Assembly: GCA_933228675.1 (NCBI GenBank)
Contig: OW121742.1
Location: forward strand, 32,452,034 to 32,516,033
Reading direction: 5' to 3'
DNA from: Stomorhina lunata
Lineage: Eukaryota > Arthropoda > Insecta > Diptera > Rhiniidae
DNA length: 64,000 nt
Shown here: piece after piece, positions 1-11,862 of the stretch
Layout: each line of letters begins with the position of its first letter
How positions within the stretch are numbered: the first letter of the stretch is position 1
Translations under genes and position numbers: made by a program
The notes under the pieces: generated by a model
What the model was told of the DNA's origin: nothing
The model's input: the letters and a program-made list of their open reading frames with translations, nothing else
Databases searched by the model: none

Positions 1-1311
1 GTATAAATAGTTTGGCTTAAATATTATTTGATGTTATTTTAACTGTTTAAACAAATTATACAACCAAATTTTGTTGCCCAGTGTTAATAATCCAATTCAT
101 TAAACACAGGACTTAAACATACCATAAAATATAATTTTCTCAAATTAACTTGAATTTCTGATCAAAGGCAAATCCAACAAAGTATGCAGGTGAACACAAT
201 TAGTTATCAATTTATAAGTTTAAATAATATTTAGTTTAAACTTATTTAATACAATTAAGTAAAACTAAGTAAATATAAACTAACTACTCACACACACACA
301 CACACACACTCATTTTTGTGTTTTTTTATAGCATAAATGTTAAAGTTACAGTTAATTGGTTATTGTCTGCATCTATAAGCAGAACAATGCGTTTAAAATG
401 AGAACAAGTTGAAGAGACAAAGAATACATGTGAGGGCAAACACACATACATGGATACATATATGGCTTGCATATATGCATGTATTTGTATGAATGTTTGA
501 AAATGTGTCTTTTTCATAATGATGTTGTTAGTGTTTTAAAAATGTTTAATTGCAACATGAGATTGCATGTAAACAAGTATGTTGTTTGTTGTAATTGTTT
601 TTGTTATTTGTAGCCTTTGTTATTGCTGTTTTTGTGAGTGCGATTATGTTTATCCACTTGTTAGCTGGAAATGAATGCAATGAATTATAAATATAAGTTT
701 TTTTTAAGTATCAGCTTTTATATTTTTCATAGACATATCCCTGCCATACTCCTACTTGCTCACATACATATCTACAAACATATTTGAACTAATGCAAAAT
801 TGCGTAAATATATTCAAGTGTTGTAGTAATGTGTAGTAATAGCGTGTATAGTAGTTTCATTAAAGTTCGTTGGCTTTGCAATTGGCTGCTATAATATTCA
901 TGTTCGCAAATTTCCTACAACTCAGAGCAGCCTTTGTGCGTTTCTGTGTATTCATTTATGTCTGTTTGTTTAAACGAATGAATATTGACTGTAATTATAT
1001 TCAAACAAACTATCAATTAATTGAAATTGTCTTACTTCTTGTTCCAAACAATAAACAAAACAAATGATAGTAAAATTAGTGTGGGCCAACCAAAACATTA
1101 AGCACAAACTGCAGCAGCCAGAAAAAAAATAGTTAGAGGAAAGGCAATAAGTAGAATAAATGAAGTCTTGGTAAGAGTAATGAAAGCTAAAACATTTGCA
1201 AAACTTTAAATAAAATGTGTAGACATGGAATGTTGTTGAGATGTGAGAAATATTGGTAAAATGAGCTTTAGTTAATAAAAGGGTGTCTCAAAATGTGATT
1301 TAATAATTAAA
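1..1311. other. AT-rich non-coding stretch, no gene seen
   Basis: No coding sequence is convincing here. The ORFs on both strands are short (60-65 codons), rich in residues expected from AT-rich DNA, and show no domain. The only simple structure is a CA dinucleotide tract near 289-309. The stretch ends where the first minisatellite array begins at about 1312. Confidence 0.6.
289..309. repeat. (CA)n microsatellite
   Basis: About ten uninterrupted CA dinucleotides. It is a simple microsatellite, likely length-polymorphic. Confidence 0.9.
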
Positions 1312-4232
1312 TTTTTTAAAAGAACATTTTTTTATCAAAAATTTTATTTAAGAAACTTTTTTTTATCAACATTTTTCGATAGAAAATTTGTTATCAAAAA
1401 TTTTTCTATAAAAAATTTTTTTATTAAAAATTTTTGCAAAGAAAATTTTTTCACCAAAAAATTTTCTATAGAAAACTATTTTTATGAAAATTTTGCTATA
1501 AGAAATTTTTTTTTATCAAAAATTTTTCTATATAAAATTTTTTATAGATAACTTTTTTCATCAAAATTTTTCTATAGAAAATTTGTGATCAAAAATTTTT
1601 CTATAGAAAATGCTTTTATCAAAAATTTATTTATAGAAAATTATCAAAAATTTTTATACAAAAAAATTTTTTTATAGATATTTTTTTTTATCAAAAATTT
1701 TCTATAGAAAATTTTTTTCAAAATTTTTTTTACAGAAATTTTTTTTATCAAAATTTTATTTATAGAAAATTATCAAAAATTTTTATATAAAAAAAATTTT
1801 TATAGATATTTTTTTTTATCAAACATTTTCTATAGAAAAATTTTTTATCAAAATTTTTTTTACAGAAATTTTTTTCATCAAAAATTTTTCTATAGAAAAC
1901 TTTTTTTTTATCAAAATTTAGCTATAGAAAAATTTTTATCAAAAATTTATATATAGAATTTATTATTTATTAAATTTGTCAAAAACTTTTTATAGAAACT
2001 TTTTTTTTATCAAGAATTGATTTAATTTTTATATCAAAAATTTTTCTATAGAAAATTTTTTTTATTAAAAATTTTTTTGTAGAAAAATTGTATATCAAAA
2101 ATTTTTCTATAGAATTTTCTTTTATCAAAAATTTATATTAAGAATTTTTTTATCAACAATTTTTGTGTAGGAAATATTTTGATAAAAAATTTTTTTGTAA
2201 TTTTTTTTTTTAATTTATTTATAGAAATTTTTTCTTATCAAAATTTTTCTGTAGAAAATAGTTTTTATATTAAAGATTTTTCTATAAAAAATTTTTTTAT
2301 CAAAAATTTTTTTATAGAAAGTTTTTTTTTATCAAAATTTTCACATAGAACAATTTTTGATCAAAAATTTATTGATAGGAAATTTTTTAATCAAAAAATT
2401 TTCTGTAAAAAATCTTTTTATCAAAAATTTTTCAATAAAAATTCTTTTATAATTTTTTTATATTTTTATAAAATTATAGAAAATAAAACTATAGAAAATA
2501 ATTTTTATATCAAACATTTTTCTATAGAAAATTTTATTTATCATAAATTTTTCTATAGAAACCTTTTTTTTTATCAAAATTTTCACATAGAAAATTTTTT
2601 AATCAAAAATTTATTGATAGAAATTTTTTAATAAAAAATTTTTCTGTAAAAAGTCTTTTTATCAAAAATATTTCTATAAAAAGTTTTTTATAACAATTTA
2701 AAAAAAAAATTTTTTATCAAAAATTTTTCTGTATAAAAACATTTTTTATAGATATTTTTTTATCCAAAATTTTTCTCTAGAAAATTTGTTATCAAAAATT
2801 TGTTTGTTTGTAGAAATTTTTTTTTACAAAATTTTCATATAGAAAAATTTTTGATAAAATTTTGGAAATTTTTAAAAAATTGTTTTTATCAAAAATTTAT
2901 TGATAGGAAATTTTTAATCAAAAATTTTTCTGTAAAAAATCATTTTTTCAAAAATTTTTCTATAAATTTTTTTTTATTTAATTTTTTTAAAATTTTTTTT
3001 ATCAAAAATTTTTCTGTTATTTTTTATAGATATTTTTTTATCCAAAATTTTTTTATAGAAAATTTGTTATCAAAAATTTGTTTGTAGAAAAATTTTTTTT
3101 ACAATATTTTCAAATAGAAATATTTTTGATAAATTTTTGGAAATTTTTAAAAAATTTTTTTATAAAAAATTTATTGATGGGAAATTTTTTAATTAAAATT
3201 TTTTCTGCAAAAAATCTTTTTATCAAAAATTTTTCTATAAACATTTTCTTTATCAAAAATTTTTCTATAAAAATTTTTTTTATCAAAAAATTTTCTGTAG
3301 AAAAACATTTTTTATAGATAATTTTTCGTCAAAAATTTTTCTATAGAAAATTTTTCTTATAAAATTTTTTTTGTAGAAATGTTTTTTTATGAAAATTTTC
3401 AAATAGAAAATTTTTTGATAAAATTTTGAATTATTTTTTTTTTATCAAAAATCTTTCCGTAGAAATTTTGTTTTATCAAAATTGCGTACTTCGATTCAGT
3501 TTATCAAAAATTTTTCTATAAAAAATTTTTTATAAATTTTTTTTATCAAAAATTTTTCTATAGAAAATTTTTCTTCAAAAAATTTTTTGACCAAAAATTT
3601 TTCTAAAGAAATTTTTTGACCAAAAATTTATTTATAGAAAATTTGTTTACCAAAAATTTTTGTATAGAATTTTTTTTTTATCATAAATCTTTCTATAGAA
3701 AATTTTTATTGTAAAAATTTTTCGATAGAAATTTTTTTTTATCAAGATTATTCTTTAGACATTTTTTTTATCAAAAATTCTTTAAAAAGTTTATTTACTG
3801 AAAAATTTTTCTATAGAAAAATATTTTTATTGAAAATTTTTATGCAATTTTTTCTATAGAATTTTTTTTTATCATAAATCTTTCTATAGAAAATTTTTAT
3901 AGTAAAAACTTTTCGATAGAAAATTTTTTTTATCAAAATTTTTCTTTAGACATTTTTTTATCAAAAATTCTTTAAAAAGTTTTTTTACTGAAAAATATTT
4001 TTCTAGAAAAATATTTTTATTGAAAATTTTTATGTAGATTTTTCTATAGAATTTTTTTTTTATCATAAATGTTTCTATAGAAAATTTTAATAGTAAAAAT
4101 TTTTCGATAGAAAATTTTTTTTATCAAAATTTTTCTTTAGACATTTTTTTATCAAAAATTCTTTAAAAAGTTTTTTTATTGAAAAATATTTCTATAGAAA
4201 AATATTTTTATTGAAAATTTTTATGCAAATTT
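1312..4232 (+). repeat. Minisatellite array A1, ~29-30 bp unit with TATC cassette
   Basis: This is a degenerate tandem array of about 100 units. Each unit has the palindromic core TTTTTCTATAGAAAA followed by a T run, the asymmetric tetramer TATC, and an A run. Length varies through A- and T-run slippage. The same family in the same orientation occurs at 46,775-48,400 and in reverse orientation at 51,990-53,870. The tetramer with its flanks reads TTATCA, the complement of the GATA-type site TGATAA. Non-repeat interruptions are rare (one near 3481-3500). ORFs rich in F, I, K and N across 2179-3317 and 3884-4066 are repeat read-through, not genes. Confidence 0.9.
3670..4232 (+). repeat. 191-bp higher-order repeat, three copies, inside array A1
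   Basis: The motif TCATAAAT recurs at 3681, 3872 and 4063, exactly 191 bp apart. The intervening order of variant units is conserved between copies (TTTCGATAG, then CTTTAGACATTTTTTT, then TTCTTTAAAAAG). Several 29-30 bp units were therefore duplicated together as a block at the right edge of the array, consistent with unequal exchange. Confidence 0.8.
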
Positions 4233-5582
4233 TCTTGGAAACCCAATGCTTTAAGCTGCAAATTCGAACGGTTTTATTTTCAAATCGTGATGCGCTGTAA
4301 CCCTCCTACAATTCATAATAAATCAAAACGGATGTAGCGATAGTAAAATTTTGGACTATGTATCGTCATATGAAATGAAACATTTGATTTATTATGAATT
4401 TTTGCATTTTAGGTAACCATATCGAGACCTTAGATTTAAATAATCGTAAACGACATTCCGTTTAATATCTCTTAAACCATTAGAGATAGTAGTATAGAGC
4501 GTAGTACAGTAAGCATATTTTTCTTTCTTCCTTAAGTAGTTTTCGAACGTGTAAAAGTCATTTCGATTGGATTATATTTGCGAAAGTTATACGGACAAAT
4601 AGGTTTTAAATACAAGGTGCTCAACTTTGGCCCACTGTAGAGGCCACTGTGCTAAAACTAGACATATTTTTTACAATTGGTCTAAATTTCTGACTACCCT
4701 TTAGCAGATTTTGCACCACAATCCGCCCAGTACTTTTAAAGCTATTGAAGTAAAACTAAAACACTTCATATACAATACTTTGCACCATAACTTCTAAACT
4801 ATTTGGAAAAATATTAATTAGTTTTGTTATGCAAAACATTCCTCGTTTTTGTCGCTTGCGATCGTTTTAATCTAAGTGCTCGATTCGTAACTTGGTTGAA
4901 ATCGATTTGATTGTAATTTTTTACAGCTCTGGTGCTTATAACTTGCTTCTATACAAATCAGTACAATTTTTTTTTACGACTAACCCAATCATTAGCTTAA
5001 TCAGTTTGAATCTTGAAAATATTGAAAAATTGTATATTACTAAAAGTTAGAAGTTTATGTGTATAGTAAGGATCATACATAGAATATCTGCTGAAATATA
5101 TACCTACATATATGCCAAAGTTCCAGCTTCAATAGCAATTAAGATAAAAGGTTTTTCTTATAAATACAATATATTCAAATTTACTTAATTAAATAAAGTG
5201 TTCACCCTTTTGCCTTTAATATATCTTATGTTGTATATACACATGAACGTATGTGTGTATGTATGTATATTCCAAAAACAAAATTTTCAGTCTGACAAGC
5301 TAAAAAGTGTGTCTATCAGCACCAAAGTATATGGCGTAATAAATATTTTCAGTTAAAGTTTTCATGAAAACTAATAAGGTTAGAGTGCGTAAACAACTAA
5401 AATAGTTTAGAGAGTAGATTTTACTTAAAGTACTTTTACACACACACATTTACACTAATAAGTATTTTAATACATTTGCAAAAATAAATTTTTGTGATCC
5501 AAATTACTTAAATCGAGATAAGAAAATGTTTGTAATTTTTAGTCATATAAGTGACAATTGGAAGATCGATGGCAAGTGTTAA
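4233..5582. other. AT-rich non-coding stretch, no gene seen
   Basis: No ORF or domain can be supported. There are short TATG/TGTA microsatellite-like tracts near 5240-5270. The region separates array A1 from the first HINE-like element. Confidence 0.55.
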
Positions 5583-6117
5583 TTATACCCTTGACCACCA
5601 TAGGTGGAAAGGGTATTATAAGTTTGTGCTGATGTATGTAACGCATAGATATATTTGTCTTAGACCCATCTTTTAGTATACCAATAGGCTTAGAATCACT
5701 TTCTGAGTCGATTTAGCGATGTCCGTCCGTCTGGTTGGCTGGCTGGACCCCCATGTAAACCTTGTAATCAAACTACAGGTCGCAATTCCAAAGATAATCT
5801 GATGAAATTTGGCACAGATCATTTTTTTGATAATAGAACCACGACTGTTGAAATTCGTTAAAATCGGTTCATTATTTATGGTACCTCCCATAGGTCCCAC
5901 ATCCCGGAATTGATATATTGGCCACAAAAATCAATATTTTTTCATGAAATTTAAGACAAATACTGCTTATGTTAACCTTAATCACTGTACCAAATTTCGT
6001 TGAAATCGGTCTACATTTGACAATAGCTCCCATACAAATTCTTTTCTCAAAACGCACTAAATGAGACAAAATCGTTTGTTCGGACTTGACCGACTATAGC
6101 ACTTTCTTACTTGTTTT
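5583..6117 (+). mobile_element. HINE/DINE-1-like non-autonomous element, copy 1, internally deleted
   Basis: The element starts with TTATACCCTTGACCACCATA, whose start folds back on GGTGGAAAGGGTA. It contains a GTCCGTCCGTCTGG stretch and ends with a stem GACTTGACCGACTATAGCAC followed by TTTCTTACTTGTT. It is shorter than the ~750-815 bp copies elsewhere because it lacks the segment before the 3' stem, including the inner TIR partner GGTGAAGGGTA. The 5' palindrome, short subterminal inverted repeats, simple-sequence middle and 3' stem-loop match the known layout of helentron-associated interspersed elements. That family assignment is inference. ORFs at 5673-6069 on the reverse strand are not genes. 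Confidence 0.7.
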
Positions 6118-7261
6118 TGAGATGAAGCTTGTTGATATTTAACAATTTTTTTGTAATGTAAAATTTTTGGTAAAGTGATATTTATTAAAAAAAAAAAAAA
6201 AATTACTACATCAAAAAAATTTTAAATTGAAATTTAGTGCTTTTGTCGTACATCCCCAGCTACATATCAATCATTTGCTTCTACAGCGACATAATCCAAA
6301 ATATACAAAATAGCTTTTGAATTGAGTGCTATGAAATACACACTTATTTTAAGTTCAAAATTGATTAAAGTCCATTTTCTAAAAGCTTTAGTATTCATAA
6401 GAGCAATTTATTGTTAGAAACCAGAGGCCAAATTACGGCACTCAAAATCGATCGAAATCCTAGATATTTTCAAAACATTTGTATAGCATACTTTAAGGAT
6501 AATCAAAATTATTTAAAAGATACACAATTGACTATATTTTTTTAAGTTATTTGCCAAAAGATGAACAATAGTAAAAGAGTTTTAATTGAGAAATATATAT
6601 TTTTAAAAACGAATCAAAATGGATAACAAATCTCAATAAAGTTTTTGCATCGAAGTAACTTTGAACATCCCTAAAGTATACTTCACAATATTCACTTAAA
6701 AGTCTGAGTTTTCGATCGATATCGAATGCGGTAATTTGGCCTCAGATCTTTTAACAGCTTTTAAAGTTTTTGTTTATATGACTATGTTGTGGCAAATGAT
6801 CAGTGTGTATATAGGTCTACTTGTATATTCGTTTAACAATACAAAAAACTTAAAATGAAAAAACAAAAGCACTATTTATATCCATAAAGTAATTGCAATC
6901 AGGGAGGTAATTACATTTAGTTAAATCCTGTTTTATTTTTTCAATACAGAATGAGTTAAACAACTACAGATAAAGCAATGATGGCAACATAAAATGTAGA
7001 CTTCCCCACCAAAATGTAGCTATAAACTTGTTGGCTTTATGAGTCAATTTAACTTGTTCTCTCTGTCTGTATGGGTAAATGATCATTGGACATGGTCCAT
7101 GTAATCTTGCTGTCAAAGAACATGTAGTAACATAGAATATGTACCAAATTTTGTTGGAATCGGCCTATATATAAACATACCTCCCATATAAGAATGATTT
7201 CGCAGAAATATTCCGAAAAACACGAAAAAGTTTTAAAACCTTAAGATAACACTATGCCAGT
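6118..7261. other. AT-rich stretch with HINE-like debris, no gene seen
   Basis: Around 7050-7200 the text 'aatcggcctatatataaaca...cctcccatata' resembles the middle of the HINE-like elements (the 'aaatcggtccacatttgacc...ctcccatac' segment), so a decayed copy is likely. The separate inverted repeat at 6424-6743 is listed below. No coding region is supported. Confidence 0.45.
6424..6743. repeat. Imperfect inverted repeat (fold-back), arms ~100 bp
   Basis: The left arm starts GAGGCCAAATTACGGCACTC and the right arm ends with GGTAATTTGGCCTC, its reverse complement. Matching continues inward through ATCGATCGAAA and the CATACTTTAAGG / CCCTAAAGTATACTT segments. About 120 bp of unmatched sequence lies between the arms. 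This could be a decayed MITE-type or fold-back element. No target-site duplication is obvious. Confidence 0.6.
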
Positions 7262-8185
7262 TGAAAAAAATCGACAAAAGGGAAATCTAGTGGGTAAAAA
7301 TAAATCAAGTACACTAAATTCAATGGTTTCTAAGCGTTTTTTTAGATTAGGTCTTGTTTTCGAGATATAGCTTTATAAAAAAATGGAGGAGGTTGAGCAA
7401 TAAATATTCACGTAACTCTAAAACTGTTTATTTTCTGAAGTCAAAAATTGAAATTCGGCAACAAAATTATTTTGCAGGAACACTAATTATTTTTTAATCC
7501 GAGTAGTCGTTTAGGAGACATTTTTTTTTTTTGAAAAATCACAAAATTTCGGTTTTCAAAAAAAAAAAAAAAAAAATTTTTTTACAAACAAAAAAATTTA
7601 TTTCTAAAGCGGATTAGAAAAACAATTAGTGTTTATAAAAGATAATTTTGTTGCCGAATTTCGGTTTTTAACTAATGAAATCGAAATCATTGTTCACGAA
7701 AATAAATAAATATTCGCTTAACTCGGAAACTGTTTATTATCTTGATCTAAGTAAAAAAACCAAACCTCGGCAACAAAATTATCTTTTGGAAACACTTATT
7801 ATTTTTTTAATCCCAGCATTCGTTTTTTAAGCAAATTTTTTTGTTTGCAAAAAAAAAATATAATTTTTTGGAAAATCAAAAAAATTTCCATTTTCAAAAA
7901 TAACTTCTTTTTGCAAACAAAACAATTTATTTCTACAGCTCAAATTAAAAAGTGATTAGTGTTCCTAAAAGATAATTTTGTTGCCGAGTTTCGGTTTTTT
8001 TACTTAGTTCAAGAAAAGAAACAGTTTTTGAGATACGCGAATCTTTTTAGCACAACCTCCTCCATTTTTTAATAACGCTATATCTCGAAAACTAGATTTA
8101 ACCTTAAAAACGGTTAGCGCCATTGAAATAAGCGTACTCGATTTATCTCTAACCACTAGGTCTCCCTTTTGTCGGTAAAAAAAAA
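7262..8185. repeat. Large fold-back element with nested inverted repeats
   Basis: The outer arms are reverse complements. On the left, CGACAAAAGGGAAATCTAGT runs to AAAAAATGGAGGAGGTTG. On the right, CAACCTCCTCCATTTTTT runs to CCACTAGGTCTCCCTTTTGT. Inside, a block carrying CGGCAACAAAATTAT occurs four times in alternating orientation (about 7455, 7655, 7769 and 7975), so the layout is A, A', A, A'. A+T runs separate the blocks. Arms look roughly 75-85% identical by eye. No transposase is present. It could be a non-autonomous fold-back transposon or a two-step inverted duplication. Confidence 0.7.
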
Positions 8186-9056
8186 GTAGTCAAAATCGAG
8201 AACAGTATAATTAAAGTTTTTTTGCTAAAATATTGCTTAGATCAGTCCGATTTTCTTGACATATGGCTAAAGCTAATATACCAGGTTCGCCTTCGGAAAT
8301 GACATAAATGTGCTTAAACCTCTAGAAATAGTTAATGTGATAAGAACATTAAGCAGATATAAGCCGCTAAGACTAAAGAAAAATCTAGCAAATTTGATCA
8401 TATTAGACCTAAGCGGTGAAGGTCATAATAAAAGGCAAATAGACCGATTCTAACTCATTTGATCATCTTACTAACTTAGCACAGTTTTCTTATCTAACAA
8501 TTTTAAGCAATGGTCAAAGTATTTTCCAAATATACTAAATAGCTTTCTAAGTGTTTGCTACACTTTGTTGTGAACCTCCACAAATACGAGTACAAAAATA
8601 AAATTCTCTTGCTATTTTAATGTTATACTTTTTTTCTGCTTTCGTCGCTGTTTGCTGGTTGTTTGTTTGTTGTCTTTACTGTTTGTTGTTTTAAAACTTT
8701 ATACATATAATTTTTTTTTTGTATTTTGCAAATTTAATTGAAATTTATGCCATTTGGCGTCGTTATACATTATGTCGCGACATTTTGTGCTGTATGACTT
8801 TTACAACATTTTTAGTAAAACTAAGGGAATTAAAAAAAAAATAAACAGAAATGAGTTAAATAAAACAATAAACAGAAAAAACTTAAATCCTTTTATTAAA
8901 AATTATTTTCTATAGGCTACAGTGGGTAAAGGGAGAATATGAAGTTGATGGATGTAACAAAGAAAAATTTTGATAATTAATGCAAAGTCGATACTTTTCA
9001 TAAAAATCAAAAACTTAAAAAGTATAAAAAAAGCCTCAAGCCTCAACAAATCCAGA
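8186..9056. other. AT-rich non-coding stretch, no gene seen
   Basis: No ORF above the reporting length and no recognisable element. TTTG/TTGT-rich simple sequence occurs near 8640-8700. Confidence 0.55.
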
Positions 9057-11862
9057 AAATTTTTCGAAAATTGACTATTTATAGGAAATTTTTCGAGACT
9101 GACTATTTATAGGAAATTTTTCGAAAATTGACTATTTATAGGAAATTTTTTGAAAATTGACTATTTATAGGAAATTTTTCGAAAATTGACTATTTATAGG
9201 AAATTTTTTGAAAATTGACTATTTATAGGAAATTTTTCGAAAATTGACTATTTATAGGATATTTTTCGAAAATTGACTATTTATAGGAAATTTTTCGAAA
9301 ATTGACTATTTATAGGATATTTTTCGAAAATTGACTATTTATAGGAAATTTTTCGAAAATTGACTATTTAAGGAAATTTTTCGAAAATTGACTATTTACA
9401 GGAAATATTAAGAAAATTGACTATTTATAGGAAATTTTTCGAAAATTGACTATTTATAGGAAATTTTTCAAAAAATGACTATTTATAGGAGATTTTTCGA
9501 AAATTGACTATTTATAGGAAATTTTTCGAAAATTGACTATTTGTAGGAAATTTTTCGAAAATTGACTATTTATAGGAAATATTTCGAAAATTGACTATTT
9601 ATAGGAAATTTTTCGAAATTATAGGAAATTTTTCAAAAATTGACTATTTTTAGGAAATTTTTCAAAAATTTACTATTTTTAGGAAATTTTTCAAAAATTT
9701 ACTATTTATAGGATATTTTTTAAAAATTGACTATTTATAGGAAATTTTTCGAAAATTGACTATTTATAGGAAATTTTTCGAAAATTGACTATATATAGGA
9801 AATTTTTCAAAAATTGACTATTTATAGGAAATTTTTCAGAAATTGACTATTTATAGGAAATTTTTTAAAAATTAACTATTTGTAGGAAATTTTTTAAAAA
9901 TTTACTATTTATAGGAAATTTTTAAAAAATTGACTGTTTATAGGAAATTTTTCAAAAATTTACTATTTATAGGAAATTTTTCAAAAATTGACTATTTATA
10001 GGAAATTTTTTAAAAATTGTCTATTTATAAGAAATTTTTCAAAAATTGACTATGTATAGAAAATTTGTCAAAAATTTACTATTTATAGGAAATTTTTCGA
10101 AAATTGACTATTTATAGGAAATATTTTGAAAATTGACTATTTGTAGGAAATTTTTCGAAAATTGACTATTTATAGGAAATTTTTCGAAATTATAGGAAAT
10201 TTTTCAAAAATTGACTATTTTTAGGAAATTTTTCAAAAATTTACTATTTTTAGGAAATTTTTCAAAAATTTACTATTTATAGGATATTTTTTAAAAATTG
10301 ACTATTTATAGGAAATTTTTCGAAAATTGACTATTTATAGGAAATTTTTCGAAAATTGACTATATATAGGAAATTTTTCAAAAATTGACTATTTATAGGA
10401 AATTTTTCAGAAATTGACTATTTATAGGAAATTTTTTAAAAATTAACTATTTGTAGGAAATTTTTTAAAAATTTACTATTTATAGGAAATTTTTAAAAAA
10501 TTGACTGTTTATAGGAAATTTTTTAAAAATTAACTATTTGTAGGAAATTTTTTAAAAATTTACTATTTATAGGAAATTTTTAAAAAATTGACTGTTTATA
10601 GGAAATTTTTCAAAAATTTACTATTTATAGGAAATTTTTCGAAAATTGACTATTTATAGGAAATTTTTCGAAAATTGACTATATATAGGAAATTTTTCAA
10701 AAATTGACTATTTATAAGAAATTTTTCAAAAATTGACTATGTATAGAAAATTTGTCAAAAATTTACTATTTATAGGAAATTTTTCGAAAATTGACTATTT
10801 ATAGGAAATATTTTGAAAATTGACTATTTGTAGGAAAATTTTCAAAAATTGACTATTTAAAGGAAATTTTTCAAAAATTGACTATTTATAGGAAATTTTT
10901 CAAAAATTGACTAATTATAGGAAATTTTTCAAAAATTGACTAATTATAGGAAATTTTTCAAAAATTGACTATTTATAGAACATTTTTCGAAAATTGACTA
11001 TTTAAAGAAATTTTTCGAAAATTGACTATTTATAGGAGATTTTTCGGAAATTGACTATTTTTAGGAGATTTTTTTAAAATTGACTATTTTCAGGAAATTT
11101 TTCGAAATTGACTTTTAATAGGAAATTTTTTGAAAATGCACTATTTATAGGAAATTTTACAAAAAATTACTATAATTTTTCGAAAATTTACTATTAATAG
11201 ATAATTTTACGAAAATTGACTATTTATAGGAAATATTTCGAAAATTGACTATTTATAGGAAATTTTTCGAAAATTGACTATTTATAGGAAATTTTTCGAA
11301 AATTGACTATTTATAGGAAATATTTCGAAAATTGACTATTTGTTGGAAATTTTTCGAAAATTGACTATTTATAGGAAAATTTTCGAAAATTGACTATTTA
11401 TAGGAAATTTTTTGAAAATTGACTAATTATAGGAAATTTTTCAAAAATTGACTATTTAAAGGAAATTTTTCGAAAATTGACTAATTATAGGAAATTTTTC
11501 AAAAATTGACTTTTTATAGGCAATTTTTCGAAAATTGACTATTTATAGGAAATTTTTCGAAAATTGAATATATATAGGAAATTTTTCGAAAATTGACTAT
11601 TTATAGAAATTTTTCGAAAATTGACCATTTACAGGAAATTTTTCGAAAATTGACTATTTTTTGGAAATTTTTCGAAAATTGACTATTTATAGGAAATTTT
11701 TCAAAAATTTACTATTTATAGGAATTTTTTCACAAATTGACTATTTATAGAAAATTTTTAAAAAATTGACTATTAAAGGATATTTTTCAAAAATTTACTA
11801 TTTATATAAAATTATTCGAAAATTGACAATACAAATATAGAAAATTTTTCAAAAATTTAAAT
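9057..11862 (+). repeat. Minisatellite array A2, 29-bp unit containing CTATTTATAG
   Basis: About 95 tandem units of 29 bp, each built from AAAATTGACTATTTATAGG followed by AAATTTTTCG. Homogeneity is highest in 9057-9600 and 11,200-11,500 and falls toward the right edge after about 11,700. Most units contain CTATTTATAG, which exactly fits the MEF2 consensus YTAWWWWTAR. Variants such as TTTACTATTTATAG, CTATTTTTAG and CTATATATAG are clustered, showing local homogenisation. It shares TATAGRAAATTTT with the other arrays. No ORF crosses it, because 29 is not a multiple of 3. Confidence 0.95.
9614..10840 (+). repeat. Segmental duplications inside array A2 (571 bp and 116 bp)
   Basis: The junction variant CGAAATTATAGG occurs at 9614 and 10,185, 571 bp apart. 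It is followed in both places by the same ordered series of variant units for over 300 bp. The rare variant TTATAAGAAATTTTTC recurs near 10,025 and 10,712, an offset of 687 bp, which equals 571 plus 116 (four 29-bp units). The extra 116 bp is a second local duplication of the block containing TTAACTATTTGTAGG and GACTGTTTATAGG. Confidence 0.75.

Noticed and set aside
2179..3317. Three consecutive ORFs (150, 95 and 79 codons) rich in F, I, K and N
   Set aside because: Read-through of array A1. Composition is that of the repeat unit and no domain is present.
5673..6069. Overlapping reverse ORFs (84 and 65 codons), repeated as similar ORFs at 13,519-13,755
   Set aside because: They lie inside the HINE-like element and recur only because the element recurs; stops interrupt the frame in other copies.
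9057..11862. CRISPR-like array because of regular ~29-bp repeats
   Set aside because: Repeats are directly adjacent without unique spacers, units vary, no cas genes, and the host is a eukaryote.
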